From positions 1-64,000 of the forward strand of contig JAGOAZ010000006.1 of NCBI GenBank assembly GCA_017983675.1: 64,000 nucleotides of DNA, written 5' to 3'. Source of the DNA: Fluviicola sp. GTDB taxonomy: Bacteria > Bacteroidota > Bacteroidia > Flavobacteriales_D > Crocinitomicaceae. The first letter of the stretch is position 1. Each line of letters starts with the position of its first letter. This document shows, in pieces, positions 44,736 to 54,807 of the stretch. The notes under the pieces are model-generated. The model saw only the letters and a program-made list of their open reading frames with translations. It did not search any database and had not been told where the DNA came from. The position numbers were made by a program, and so were the translations under genes.

Positions 44736-47700
44736 TTATTTCGGTTTTTTAATCAAATTAATTTTCTCTCTCTTCAATTGAAAAATAACCAATCCAACAA
44801 TCATTAGTAACAAAATCACACTTCCAATGAAAGAAAGCATATTGAATTGCTCGAATTCACTTCTATCATATTCAAATACAATTTTGTGGCTTCCTGCTGG
44901 AATCATTAATCCACGCAACAGGTAATTCACTTTTACAACATCAACCGCTTTTCCATCAATGGTTGCTTTCCAATCAGGATGAATGATTTCAGAGAACACT
45001 GCTAAACCGGATGATGTTGAAGTTGACTGATAAGTGATTTTGTTTGGTGCATAGCTCGTCATGTTGATTGAACCGTCAGCTTTCCACGAACGACCTTTGA
45101 TGGCTAAAGCATCTGTTTTTGTAGCAATTGCAACGTTTTTCGGATTGAACTCAGCATTTACTTTTATTGTAACAAATGCCTGGAATGAACGTGTTGTATC
45201 GCGATCAAATCCTTCTTTCATGATCAAATCTGTTTTCCCATTGCGATCTTGAACAAACAACACTTCTACCCCCATTGGAATACCATTCGATAAGGGAACA
45301 GATAAGGTATCGTTTGAGTTTGCAGGTAGGTATTGTAATCGTTCAGAACCAAATACTTTGGCTGTTTTTTGAAGAACGCCGTTTACAAAAAACTTACCTG
45401 TACCTGAATTTGTTAATTGGAATTCAGCTCCTAAAGCTCTAATTGCGTCATCTGGTGATGGAACAACTTTTAATTGTTGAATAAACCAAGCGTTGCCACA
45501 TGCTGTAGGATTAACCATTGCAACCAATCCTGAATCCGTTTTTTGTAAATTATATTTCACGTTGAACATGTCAAATACTTTGTTGTTCGTGTGTCCAATA
45601 TGGAATTCAATCATATTTTGAATAACACGCAATTTTGCGCCATGATAACCTCCTAGTGCTTTGTGGAAATAAGATGTACGGGTTGAATTAAACACATCAT
45701 AATCACCAAAAACACGGTAATTGGTTACGCGATTTAATGCAGCAAAAGTATAAGCGTTCACAATACGCGTTCGTTCATTTCCAATTGCCTCTAATTCATT
45801 CGCTTTCGCTTCACCTTCCAATCGGCCTTTGTTCACTGCATTGCGCACCTTCGGATTGGTTTTGGTTTCCATTTCAAGAATCTGCATATCACCAATTTCA
45901 ACATCCATCGGATACAATTCAGCTAATTTTGGTGCCCAATATTTGTAATTACCTGCTTCATCTTCTGAACTATTCAAATAATTTGATGAAACACTTACTA
46001 CATCTATGAAAGCAATTAGTCCAAGTGCTCCTAATGACACAAATGATGGTAAAGAAGTTAAGAAAAATAATAACAAACAACCAATGCCTAAAACAGTGAA
46101 TAAAATCGATCGATTCATCGAAGAATTAAAAATCAATTTACGCGCTTCTTGTGTTGCCGCTAAACCATCCGTATAATTCGTACGCATTGATTCAATTTGT
46201 GCATCAACAGCTGCTGCTACTCCTGCAGGTGTTGAGTTATCAATTCCATATTGCGTTGCTTGATCCGGAGTCATTTGCATAATCTGTGCTTGAACTTGCG
46301 GACGTTGTGCAGCTAATTGTGCCTCCAATTGAGTGGTGTCTTTTTCTCTAGCCGACAAATAAACGGTATCAATACCAACAGATTTTATCCCAATAAGCAA
46401 TACTAAAAACGCACCAACAGTAATGTAGAATGGTTTCATATTCGCTTTGATTGCCTCTTTTTCTTTGATTAATTTGTCCAAGAACAAAGCAGCTAATAAT
46501 GGTATCGTTAATTCTAATAACACCAAAATAATGGTTACTGCACGAAATTTATTGTACGCTGGTACATTTGTTAAAAACCAATCCGTTAATCCCATGTAAT
46601 TCTTACCCCACGATAACATGAGCGCCAAAGCAGAAACACCCAATAATGCCCATTTAGTCGGGTCTTTTAAATAGACCATTGCTAAAAGCGCCAACAACAT
46701 CAATATCACTCCCAAATAAACAGGACCAGAAGTACTCAGTTGATCGCCCCAGTATGCATAATTGGACAATGCAGCATTCATTTGTTCTGGCGATAAATCA
46801 GTTGACGATTCAATTAAATCCTTAAAGTTAGATTGACTTAATTGTGTCGATGAACCACCTTTGATATAGGGAGAAATAAATGTAAATGATTCGTCAATTC
46901 CATAACTATATTGCGTAACATATTCCGGATCTAAACCATCTGCTTGATTTGCAGGAAGAGGTTTCCCTTCAGGTGTCAAGGTCAAATCATTTGTACCACG
47001 CATGGAAACTTTTGCATAGGAATTGGTCATTCCAATATTTCCATAATTGATTAAAAACGCTAATAAATAACCAACTACAAGTCCCAATGTCGCTTTGACA
47101 AACGGCATAAAATCCTTTGTTTTAATCACACGCACCACCTCAGCGACACCTAATCCAAGTAATAAAAACAACAAATAATACGTTACTTGCAAGTGATTCG
47201 CTGCCATTTCAAATGCCATAAAAAGAGCTGACAAAACAGTTCCAACTACCCAATTTCTTCTATATGCCATATAAAAGGCTCCAACAACGGGCGCCATGAA
47301 AGCGATTGCGATACCTTTTGTATTATGTCCCGCTTGCAAAATAACTATTTGATAACTTAAAAACGCATAACTTAACGATCCAAAAATGGCTACCCAGCGA
47401 TTGATTTTCAATAAATTCATCAAGAAATAAAAACCAAGCATGTACAACAAAACAATTCCTAAAGGAGAATTAAACGTTTTGATAAATAGTGCATTTATTT
47501 GTGCAAACCAGTTTCCGTTGTGTATGACAGAAATTTGTGTCGCTGGCATTCCACCAAATAACGCATTGGTCCACAATGGTTCTTGACCATCATTTTGCTC
47601 TCTAAAATCTTGAATTTCATGAGCTGCACCTTTGTGTTGCTCAATATCGTGTTGCTTTAATGCATAACCATCTAATTGAAGGCTAAAATATGTTAGTCCT

Positions 47701-47768
47701 ACAAGAAGAAAAATTCCAATAGCTGCGAAATGAACCCAATTGCGTTTAAAAAATGACGTGATTTCCAT
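44736..47768 (-). CDS. YfhO family membrane protein
   Basis: 1010 residues with about 12 to 14 transmembrane segments in the first half (motifs ALFGGMPATQISV and HNTKGIAIAFMAPVVGAFY), then large soluble loops and a last helix near the C-terminus. It is the size and pattern of YfhO proteins, GT-C-type membrane proteins thought to modify teichoic acids or other surface glycans in Firmicutes; in Bacteroidota the role is unknown. It is a single gene, separated from the DUF4834 gene by a terminator. Confidence 0.88.
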   Translation of the reverse strand: MEITSFFKRNWVHFAAIGIFLLVGLTYFSLQLDGYALKQHDIEQHKGAAHEIQDFREQNDGQEPLWTNALFGGMPATQISVIHNGNWFAQINALFIKTFNSPLGIVLLYMLGFYFLMNLLKINRWVAIFGSLSYAFLSYQIVILQAGHNTKGIAIAFMAPVVGAFYMAYRRNWVVGTVLSALFMAFEMAANHLQVTYYLLFLLLGLGVAEVVRVIKTKDFMPFVKATLGLVVGYLLAFLINYGNIGMTNSYAKVSMRGTNDLTLTPEGKPLPANQADGLDPEYVTQYSYGIDESFTFISPYIKGGSSTQLSQSNFKDLIESSTDLSPEQMNAALSNYAYWGDQLSTSGPVYLGVILMLLALLAMVYLKDPTKWALLGVSALALMLSWGKNYMGLTDWFLTNVPAYNKFRAVTIILVLLELTIPLLAALFLDKLIKEKEAIKANMKPFYITVGAFLVLLIGIKSVGIDTVYLSAREKDTTQLEAQLAAQRPQVQAQIMQMTPDQATQYGIDNSTPAGVAAAVDAQIESMRTNYTDGLAATQEARKLIFNSSMNRSILFTVLGIGCLLLFFLTSLPSFVSLGALGLIAFIDVVSVSSNYLNSSEDEAGNYKYWAPKLAELYPMDVEIGDMQILEMETKTNPKVRNAVNKGRLEGEAKANELEAIGNERTRIVNAYTFAALNRVTNYRVFGDYDVFNSTRTSYFHKALGGYHGAKLRVIQNMIEFHIGHTNNKVFDMFNVKYNLQKTDSGLVAMVNPTACGNAWFIQQLKVVPSPDDAIRALGAEFQLTNSGTGKFFVNGVLQKTAKVFGSERLQYLPANSNDTLSVPLSNGIPMGVEVLFVQDRNGKTDLIMKEGFDRDTTRSFQAFVTIKVNAEFNPKNVAIATKTDALAIKGRSWKADGSINMTSYAPNKITYQSTSTSSGLAVFSEIIHPDWKATIDGKAVDVVKVNYLLRGLMIPAGSHKIVFEYDRSEFEQFNMLSFIGSVILLLMIVGLVIFQLKREKINLIKKPK

Positions 47769-47858
47769 TTGAAAATTTATTTGTTATAAAATCAGGTGTG
47801 AATATAGTAAAAATCAATTTGACGTGACTGATATTTACTGAATTTGTACAAAAACAAA

Positions 47859-47885
47859 ACGGGTGAATATTGAATATCCACCCGT
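47859..47885 (-). terminator. terminator after the carB-DUF4834 unit
   Basis: ACGGGTGAATAT and ATATCCACCCGT form a stem with loop TGA. On the minus strand it is followed by TTTTGTTTTTG, so it ends the carB/DUF4834 transcript. Confidence 0.8.
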
Positions 47886-47895
47886 CCTGTCTTGA

Positions 47896-48156
47896 TTATT
47901 CTTTGATCTCTTCAAAATCAATATCTTGAATTGTACCTTTTGGATTTTTTTTAGTGATACTCACTTTTCCAAAATTTCTCAACTTTTGATTGCGTTCTTT
48001 TAACAATTCTTTTTCCTCAGAAACTAACTTTTTTTCGTTTGCTAAATCGCTTTTCGCACGCATTAACTGCCCAATAAAACGTAATAAAACAAAACCACCA
48101 ATGAGTAATAAAATTGTTTTAAACAAGTTCACAACTCCTGCTTCAGCGATGTTCAT
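47896..48156 (-). CDS. DUF4834-like small membrane protein
   Basis: 86 residues. One transmembrane helix (about 8-30; LFKTILLLIGGFVLLRFIG), a basic/acidic coiled-coil-like stretch (AKSDLANEKKLVSEEKELLK) and a tail ending KGTIQDIDFEEIKE. It resembles the DUF4834 family of Bacteroidota. It begins on the base next to the carB stop, so it is co-transcribed. Function unknown. Confidence 0.75.
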   Translation of the reverse strand: MNIAEAGVVNLFKTILLLIGGFVLLRFIGQLMRAKSDLANEKKLVSEEKELLKERNQKLRNFGKVSITKKNPKGTIQDIDFEEIKE

Positions 48157-50970
48157 TTACTTTGATAAATGCATGTTTCTTTCCGAGTAAATCTTTGTGA
48201 AGAAAGGATCTTTTAAATCTTTGATGAAACGAATGGCCTCACCTGTTGATTTCATTTCTGGACCTAATTCTTTTTTCACATCTGGGAACTTCTCGTAAGA
48301 GAACACTGGTATTTTAATAGCGTATCCTTCTTTGCGTGGATTAAATGAAAACTCACTCAATTTAGCTCCCAACATTACTTTTGTCGCATAATTCACATAA
48401 GGCTCGTCGTATGCTTTTGCGATAAACGGAACTGTTCTAGATGCTCTTGGATTTGCTTCAATCACGTAAACTTTATCGTCTTTGATTGCAAACTGAATGT
48501 TTATCAAACCAACTGTTCGTAATTCCACCGCAATTTTACGCGTGATGTCTTCGATTTGTTGCATCACAAAATCACCTAAATTGTACGGAGGTAATAAAGC
48601 GTATGAATCACCTGAGTGAATTCCTGCTGGTTCAATGTGTTGCATGATTCCTATGATGTAAACATCTGTTCCATCGCAAATCGCATCAGCTTCTGCTTCA
48701 ATTGCTCCACCTAAAAAGTGATCCAACAAAATTTGATTGCTTCCCATTTCATTGATAATGTCAACAACGTGGTGTTCTAATTCCTCTTTGTTGATGACAA
48801 TTTTCATTTTTTGACCACCTAATACATAAGATGGTCGAACTAATAATGGGAAACCTAATGTTTCTGACAATTCAATCGCTTGTTCCGCACTTTCAACAAT
48901 TCCATATTTTGGGAAAGGAATATTGTGTTGCTCTAATACTTTAGAGAAACGACCGCGGTCTTCCGCTAAATCGAGTGCTTCGAAGCTAGTTCCTAATATT
49001 TTGATGCCGTAACGTTCTAATTTTTCAGCCAACTTCAATGCTGTTTGACCACCTAATTGAACGATTACACCTTCCGGTTTTTCGTGTTGGATAATGTCGT
49101 AAATATGCTCCCAAAAAACAGGTTCAAAATACAATTTATCAGCAGTGTCAAAGTCAGTAGAAACAGTTTCCGGATTACAATTGATCATGATGGTTTCATA
49201 ACCCATTTCTTTCGCAGCTAAAACGCCATGAACACACGAGTAATCAAATTCAATTCCTTGACCGATTCGATTTGGTCCTGAGCCTAATACAACAACCTTC
49301 TTTTTATCGGATACGATACTTTCGTTTTCGTATTCAAAAGTTGAGTAGTAATAAGGAGTTTGTGCATCAAATTCAGCAGCACACGTATCAACTAATTTAA
49401 ATACGCGTTTGATGCCCATTTCAGTTCGTTTGTTGTGAACTTCAGATTCTAAACAACGTAACAAGTGAGCAACTTGTCTATCTGCATATCCTTTTTGTTT
49501 TGCTTCGAAAAGTAAGTCTTTTGGAATATTACCTAAATGAAATTTTTCGATTTTACGTTCCAACTTGATCAAGTCCTCAATTTGTTTTAAGAACCATGTA
49601 TCAATCTTTGTTTTTTCGAATATCTTTTTGAATGGAATACCCAGTTTAATTGCATCGTACACATGGAACAAACGGTTCCAACTAGCATTTTCTAAACTAT
49701 GTAATATTTCGTCTTGATTCGTTAATTCTTTTCCATCAGCTCCCAAACCATTTCTGTTGATTTCTAAGGACTGACAAGCTTTTTGTAACGCTTCTTGGAA
49801 TGAACGCCCGATTCCCATCACCTCACCTACTGATTTCATTTGCAAACCAAGACGGCGATCTGTTCCAGGGAATTTATTAAAGTTCCAACGAGGAATTTTT
49901 ACGATAACGTAATCAAGTGTTGGTTCAAATAAAGCTGAAGTTGTTTTGGTGATTTGGTTTGATAATTCATCTAAGTGATAACCAATCGCCAATTTCGAAG
50001 CAATTTTTGCAATCGGGTAACCAGTTGCTTTCGAAGCCAAGGCAGAAGAACGTGAAACACGCGGATTGATTTCAATCGCAATAATATCTTCGTTTTCATC
50101 CGGCGAAACGGCAAATTGCACATTACAACCACCTGCGAAATTTCCAATTGAACGCATCATTTTGATGGCCATGTCACGCATTTTTTGAAATGTCGTATCA
50201 GATAAGGTCATTGCAGGAGCAACAGTAATTGAATCGCCTGTATGAATTCCCATTGGATCAAAATTCTCAATCGAACAAATAATAACAACATTATCATTTG
50301 CATCGCGCAATAATTCTAATTCGTATTCTTTCCAACCCAATAAAGCTTTATCGATCATTACTTCATGGATAGGAGATAATTGCAATCCTCTTTCCAATAA
50401 TCCATCAAATTTTTGCGGATCGTAAACGATAGAAGCTCCAGATCCTCCAAGCGTATAAGAAGGACGAATACATAAAGGGAAACCGAAATCTTGGGCAACT
50501 TCTTTTCCTTCTAAGAAAGATTTTGCAGTTGCTTGCGGCGCCATTGGCACACCAATTTCCAACATCAATTCACGGAAAGCTTCACGGTTCTCAGTAATTT
50601 CAATTGCAGCAATATCTACTCCAATGATTTCAACACCATGTTCTTCCCAAATTCCCATTTCATCACATTGGATAGCCAAATTAAGTGCCGTTTGGCCACC
50701 CATAGTTGGAAGCACAGCATCAATTTTGTGGTTTTTAAGAATCTGAACAATGCTCTCTGGTTCAAGCGGCAATAAATAGACGTTGTCAGCAACGACTTTG
50801 TCCGTCATAATTGTTGCAGGATTGGAATTGATCAATGTTACTTCAATCCCCTCTTCTCTGAGTGAACGAGCAGCTTGAGATCCAGCATAGTCAAATTCAC
50901 AAGCTTGACCAATAACAATAGGTCCTGAACCAATGATAAGTATGGATTTAATGGAATTATTTTTCGGCAT
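48157..50970 (-). CDS. carB: carbamoyl-phosphate synthase large subunit lacking the regulatory domain
   Basis: 937 residues. It makes carbamoyl phosphate from bicarbonate, ammonia from CarA and two ATP, for arginine and pyrimidines. Both ATP-grasp halves are present: IGSGPIVIGQACEFDYAGSQ, RPSYTLGGSGASIVYD and GSGPNRIGQGIEFDYSC, RPSYVLGGQKMKIVIN. It ends shortly after MKSTGEAIRFIKDLKDPFFT, so the C-terminal MGS-like allosteric domain (about 130 residues in E. coli CarB) is missing. No UMP/ornithine control of the usual sort is expected. carA is not in the window. Confidence 0.96.
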   Translation of the reverse strand: MPKNNSIKSILIIGSGPIVIGQACEFDYAGSQAARSLREEGIEVTLINSNPATIMTDKVVADNVYLLPLEPESIVQILKNHKIDAVLPTMGGQTALNLAIQCDEMGIWEEHGVEIIGVDIAAIEITENREAFRELMLEIGVPMAPQATAKSFLEGKEVAQDFGFPLCIRPSYTLGGSGASIVYDPQKFDGLLERGLQLSPIHEVMIDKALLGWKEYELELLRDANDNVVIICSIENFDPMGIHTGDSITVAPAMTLSDTTFQKMRDMAIKMMRSIGNFAGGCNVQFAVSPDENEDIIAIEINPRVSRSSALASKATGYPIAKIASKLAIGYHLDELSNQITKTTSALFEPTLDYVIVKIPRWNFNKFPGTDRRLGLQMKSVGEVMGIGRSFQEALQKACQSLEINRNGLGADGKELTNQDEILHSLENASWNRLFHVYDAIKLGIPFKKIFEKTKIDTWFLKQIEDLIKLERKIEKFHLGNIPKDLLFEAKQKGYADRQVAHLLRCLESEVHNKRTEMGIKRVFKLVDTCAAEFDAQTPYYYSTFEYENESIVSDKKKVVVLGSGPNRIGQGIEFDYSCVHGVLAAKEMGYETIMINCNPETVSTDFDTADKLYFEPVFWEHIYDIIQHEKPEGVIVQLGGQTALKLAEKLERYGIKILGTSFEALDLAEDRGRFSKVLEQHNIPFPKYGIVESAEQAIELSETLGFPLLVRPSYVLGGQKMKIVINKEELEHHVVDIINEMGSNQILLDHFLGGAIEAEADAICDGTDVYIIGIMQHIEPAGIHSGDSYALLPPYNLGDFVMQQIEDITRKIAVELRTVGLINIQFAIKDDKVYVIEANPRASRTVPFIAKAYDEPYVNYATKVMLGAKLSEFSFNPRKEGYAIKIPVFSYEKFPDVKKELGPEMKSTGEAIRFIKDLKDPFFTKIYSERNMHLSK

Positions 50971-51204
50971 TTATGCGCTTTTAAAAGGGTTCAATTTGTA
51001 ATTACTTCTTTGTAAAAAGGCATAGCTACCTTAGTGACAAATTGAGTACAAAATTAGCGAGAATAATTATCATGACTACAAAATCGTTTTTGTTTTTTAT
51101 TAAAATTATTAACAGTTCTTTATGGATTGTTAAGAATAGATGATTTTGTCAAAAACTTGCATTTATAAAATAGCCAATCTGTTATTTTGAAATTCATTTA
51201 AGCG

Positions 51205-51212
51205 TATCTTTG
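51205..51212 (+). promoter_or_regulatory. -7 box for trmD
   Basis: TATCTTTG; only four bases separate it from the ATG at 51217. A transcript starting about seven bases after the box would be leaderless. Confidence 0.6.
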
Positions 51213-51216
51213 CATC

Positions 51217-51906
51217 ATGAGATTTGATATTCTTACCATTTTACCAGAACTTTTGGAAGGTCCTTTCAATGTTTCTATTATGAAACGTGCACAAGAAAGA
51301 GGAATACTTCAAATCCATGTGCACAACATCCGCGATTATTCGACGGATAAACACAAAAATGTGGATGATTATCAATATGGTGGTGGCGCAGGAATGGTCA
51401 TGTCCATTGAACCAATAGCTGCTCTAATCGAGAAATTAAAAGCGGAACGCATTTATGACGAAATCATCTATATGACGCCAGATGGTGAAATGTTGGAACA
51501 ACGCCATAGTAATAATTGGAGTTTGAAAGAAAACATCATGATTTTGTGCGGTCATTATAAAGGAGTGGATGAACGAATAAGAGAACATTACATCACCAAA
51601 GAAATTTCAATCGGTTCGTATGTATTAACAGGTGGCGAATTGGCTGCTGCCGTTGTTGTAGATAGCATTGGTCGTTTAATTCCTGGTGTAATGAACGATG
51701 AAACATCAGCACTTACCGATAGTTTTCAAGATGATTTATTATCCCCGCCAGTTTATACGCGGCCTCCTGAATTCAATGGATGGAAAGTGCCCGCTGTTCT
51801 ACTTTCTGGAAATTTTTCAAAAATCGAAGAATGGCGCGAACAGCAAGCAATCGAACGAACAAAAATTAGACGTCCCGACTTATACAAAAAGTTTAATGGT
51901 GAATAG
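51217..51906 (+). CDS. trmD: tRNA (guanine37-N1)-methyltransferase TrmD
   Basis: 229 residues, standard length. It methylates G37 next to the anticodon, preventing +1 frameshifts. The start [40 protein letters not shown] and [17 protein letters not shown], the SPOUT trefoil-knot elements, are all present. Downstream genes follow after 15 bases (TsaC-like), giving a tRNA-modification pair. Confidence 0.97.
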   Translation: MRFDILTILPELLEGPFNVSIMKRAQERGILQIHVHNIRDYSTDKHKNVDDYQYGGGAGMVMSIEPIAALIEKLKAERIYDEIIYMTPDGEMLEQRHSNNWSLKENIMILCGHYKGVDERIREHYITKEISIGSYVLTGGELAAAVVVDSIGRLIPGVMNDETSALTDSFQDDLLSPPVYTRPPEFNGWKVPAVLLSGNFSKIEEWREQQAIERTKIRRPDLYKKFNGE

Positions 51907-51921
51907 GAAAAATCAATACGC

Positions 51922-52491
51922 ATGAACGAGCAGATTAGTACAATTGAACAAGCAAAAGTTGCATTAAAAGCAGGAGAAACAATTTTATATCCAACAGACA
52001 CAATTTGGGGTCTTGGGTGTGATGCAACAAATGAAGCTGCTTGCCAAAAAATCATGGACATAAAAAATCGTCCTGCAGAAAAAAGTTTTGTTTTGTTAGT
52101 TGATGGTTTTCAGATGATTGAAAGATACATTCCTGAGTTTGCTCAAGTTTGTTATGAATTAGCAGATTTTGCTGAAAAACCATTGACAATCATTTATCCC
52201 AACGCGGAGAAATTAGCACCAAGTGTTATTGCAACGGATGGTTCAGTTGGAATTCGAATTACAAAAGATCCGATTTGCTTGCAATTAATTCGGTCGTTGA
52301 AAGCACCAATTGTATCAACTTCAGCAAATTTATCAGGTGAACATTTCCCAACTTGTTTTGATGAAATCCACCCTACTATCAAAGAAAAAGTCAACTGTAT
52401 TGTAACGGAACGATTGCAGGAGAAACATGCTACCCCATCTCAAATCATCAAAATTGGATTAGATAGTTCTGTTAAAATTATTCGATCTTAA
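51922..52491 (+). CDS. L-threonylcarbamoyladenylate synthase (TsaC/Sua5/YrdC family)
   Basis: 189 residues. LYPTDTIWGLGCDATNEAAC and KNRPAEKSFVLLV are the YrdC nucleotide-binding elements, and IVSTSANLSGEHFPTCFDEI is also typical. It makes threonylcarbamoyl-AMP, precursor of the t6A37 modification in ANN-decoding tRNAs. It is 15 bases after trmD. It is of the short YrdC type without the Sua5 C-terminal domain; YciO-like function is the alternative. Confidence 0.9.
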   Translation: MNEQISTIEQAKVALKAGETILYPTDTIWGLGCDATNEAACQKIMDIKNRPAEKSFVLLVDGFQMIERYIPEFAQVCYELADFAEKPLTIIYPNAEKLAPSVIATDGSVGIRITKDPICLQLIRSLKAPIVSTSANLSGEHFPTCFDEIHPTIKEKVNCIVTERLQEKHATPSQIIKIGLDSSVKIIRS

Positions 52492-52509
52492 CATATTTAC
52501 GAATTTCAT

Positions 52510-52517
52510 TAACTTTG
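52510..52517 (+). promoter_or_regulatory. -7 box for the phosphoribosyltransferase gene
   Basis: TAACTTTG, 13 bases before the ATG at 52531, fits TAnnTTTG and gives the next gene group its own start. Confidence 0.5.
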
Positions 52518-52530
52518 AAAATAAAAGAAC

Positions 52531-53025
52531 ATGCAACTTGTTTTAAACCAACATCAAATTGACCAAAAGATAACACGATTAGCACATGAAATACTTGAAA
52601 GCACCTATGGTACTCAAGAGATTTTCATCGGAGGAATCATTGGTAATGGAAAAGTATTTGGTCATCAAATAACAGATTTATTACAGAAAAATAGTTCACA
52701 ATCCTTTACGTTTTTCACGATTGAATTGGACAAAGACGAACCCTTATCTCATCCGATTACTTGTTCAATTGATGTGCAATTATTCAAAGATAAAACGGTC
52801 ATTCTTGTTGATGACGTGATTAATTCTGGTAAAACAATGCAATATGCAGTTATTAAAATATTGGAGCAATCTGTTAAAAGCGTGAAAACAGTTGCACTTG
52901 TTGACCGCATGCATAGAAGATATCCAATAAAGTGTGATTTTGTCGGAATGACTTTAACAACAACACTTGGAGAGCGTGTAGAGGTATTGCCAACTGAAGG
53001 TCAATTAGAAGCTTATTTAGTTTGA
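52531..53025 (+). CDS. phosphoribosyltransferase (PyrR-like)
   Basis: 164 residues of the PRTase type I fold. VILVDDVINSGKTMQYA is the PRPP-binding loop, and VALVDRMHRRYPIKCDFVG closes the domain, as in PyrR/uracil or hypoxanthine phosphoribosyltransferases. No RNA-binding attenuator target was recognised upstream, so a PyrR-type regulator role is unsupported. It is followed after two bases by murQ. Confidence 0.82.
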   Translation: MQLVLNQHQIDQKITRLAHEILESTYGTQEIFIGGIIGNGKVFGHQITDLLQKNSSQSFTFFTIELDKDEPLSHPITCSIDVQLFKDKTVILVDDVINSGKTMQYAVIKILEQSVKSVKTVALVDRMHRRYPIKCDFVGMTLTTTLGERVEVLPTEGQLEAYLV

Positions 53026-53027
53026 TT

Positions 53028-53837
53028 ATGCAAAAAATTACAGAATCTGTAAGTAATTACGATAATTTAGATCAACTAAGCACACTCGAATTACTTCAAA
53101 ATATCAACAGAGAAGATGCAACTGTTGCTTTAGCAGTTGAAAAAGAAATCACTCATATTGAGAAACTTACATCTGAAATTATTGTTCGCATGAAACAAGG
53201 TGGTCGCCTTTTTTACATGGGTGCAGGAACAAGTGGTCGTTTAGGAATTGTAGATGCAAGCGAATGCCCTCCTACTTTTGGTGTTCCTCATGGTAAAGTA
53301 ATCGGAATCATAGCTGGTGGCGATACTGCCATTCGAAAAGCTGTTGAATTTGCAGAAGACGATACCCAACAAGGTTGGATGGATCTACAAGCACATAATA
53401 TTAATTCGACAGATACTGTAATTGGAATTGCTGCTTCGGGATCAACTCCTTATGTGTTAGCTGCACTTGAAAAAGCAAAAGAAAACGGAATTCTAACTGG
53501 TGGAGTATCGTGTAATCCAAGTTCGCCATTAAGTCTATTAGCAGACATTGCAATTACACCAGTTGTAGGACCTGAATTTGTGACAGGAAGCACGCGCATG
53601 AAAAGTGGAACTGCACAAAAATTAGTATTAAACATGATTTCCACTGCGGTAATGATACAATTGGGTCATGTCAAAGGAAATCGCATGGTTGATATGCAAC
53701 TCTCCAACGATAAATTAGTCGATCGCGGAACAAATATGGTAATGGAAGCAACTGGACTAACTTACGAGCAAGCAAACCAATTACTTATGACAGCCGGATC
53801 CGTCCGCAAAGCTGTTGAAACTCATTTTAAATCGTAA
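53028..53837 (+). CDS. murQ: N-acetylmuramic acid 6-phosphate etherase
   Basis: 269 residues from ATG 53028; a TTG start six bases upstream overlaps the previous stop. It cleaves MurNAc-6-P to GlcNAc-6-P and D-lactate in cell-wall recycling. SIS-domain motifs are MGAGTSGRLGIVDASECPPT and GIAASGSTPYVLAAL, and GSTRMKSGTAQKLVLNMIST is the conserved end. MurP or AmgK partners are not in the window. Its stop and the next start share one base. Confidence 0.95.
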   Translation: MQKITESVSNYDNLDQLSTLELLQNINREDATVALAVEKEITHIEKLTSEIIVRMKQGGRLFYMGAGTSGRLGIVDASECPPTFGVPHGKVIGIIAGGDTAIRKAVEFAEDDTQQGWMDLQAHNINSTDTVIGIAASGSTPYVLAALEKAKENGILTGGVSCNPSSPLSLLADIAITPVVGPEFVTGSTRMKSGTAQKLVLNMISTAVMIQLGHVKGNRMVDMQLSNDKLVDRGTNMVMEATGLTYEQANQLLMTAGSVRKAVETHFKS

Positions 53838-54739
53838 TGATTCGCACTCATTTAACTCCGGATTTTTCCATATCCCGCATTGTGCATGGGCATTGGCGCT
53901 TGAATGATTGGAATTTATCACCGCAAGAGTTATTGACTTTTTCCAAAAAAGCGATTGAATTAGGCGTTACAACAATCGACCACGCAGCAATCTATGGCGA
54001 TTATTCGTGTGAGAAGAAATTTGGTGAAGCATTGCAACTTGACCCAAGTTTTCGAAACAAGATAGAAATCGTAACTAAATGTGGGCTTAACTTACTTTCT
54101 GAAAAATTCCCTGATAGAAAAGTAAAACACTATGATTTTAGCTACGAACATATCGTTTCATCTGCTGAAAATTCATTGAAACAATTAGGTGTTGAACAAA
54201 TTGATGTGTTATTATTGCATCGCCCATCCCCTCTTTACAATCCGCATGAAGTTGCACGCGCTTTTTCAGATTTGAAAAATGCAGGAAAAATTGCTCATTT
54301 TGGAGTTTCCAATTTTACACCACAACAATTTGCTACCTTGAATTCATTTTTAGCAGATAAATTAATTACCAACCAAATTGAACTTTCTCCATACAACTTG
54401 GATCATTTCGATAACGGAAACATTGATTTTTTAATTCAAAACAATGTGAAACCGATGGCTTGGTCACCGCTTGCTAGTGGAAAATTATTGACTGAAACGA
54501 ATGAAAAAGCTATCTGCATTCAGAAAGTACTTGCTAAAATAGCCAAACAAAAAAACGATGCTGCGATTGAAGAAATTGCTTATTCATGGCTTCTGAAACA
54601 TCCCGTCGAAATTATCCCTATTGTTGGTAGTGGTAAATTTGAACGTTTGGCGTATGCTGTAAATGCGTTACAAATTGATTTGAGTACGGAAGAATGGTTT
54701 GAAATTTACCAATCAATCACCGGGAAACCTGTCGCATAA
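53837..54739 (+). CDS. aldo/keto reductase
   Basis: 300 residues. DHAAIYGDYSCEKKFGEAL has the catalytic Asp and Tyr, VTKCGL the Lys, and LLLHRPSPL the His. The N-terminus SRIVHGHWRLNDWNLSPQEL is the YdhF-like subfamily, NADPH-dependent, with unknown substrate. The start overlaps the murQ stop by one base (TAATG), so it is translationally coupled. Confidence 0.92.
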   Translation: MIRTHLTPDFSISRIVHGHWRLNDWNLSPQELLTFSKKAIELGVTTIDHAAIYGDYSCEKKFGEALQLDPSFRNKIEIVTKCGLNLLSEKFPDRKVKHYDFSYEHIVSSAENSLKQLGVEQIDVLLLHRPSPLYNPHEVARAFSDLKNAGKIAHFGVSNFTPQQFATLNSFLADKLITNQIELSPYNLDHFDNGNIDFLIQNNVKPMAWSPLASGKLLTETNEKAICIQKVLAKIAKQKNDAAIEEIAYSWLLKHPVEIIPIVGSGKFERLAYAVNALQIDLSTEEWFEIYQSITGKPVA

Positions 54740-54792
54740 GCATTATTTCGTTGAAATAAAAAGGTATTTATTTCCGACTCGATTTGTTATCT

Positions 54793-54800
54793 TATCTTTG
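54793..54800 (+). promoter_or_regulatory. -7 box for the CCA-adding enzyme gene
   Basis: TATCTTTG, seven bases before the ATG at 54808, fits TAnnTTTG and implies a near-leaderless transcript. It lies inside a longer frame starting at 54784, supporting the downstream ATG. Confidence 0.55.
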
Positions 54801-54807
54801 CAGGCAA

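Noticed and set aside
54743..54759. TTATTTC/GAAATAA hairpin after the aldo/keto reductase gene
   Set aside because: Only AT pairs save one, and followed by A and G on the plus strand, so it is not a convincing terminator.
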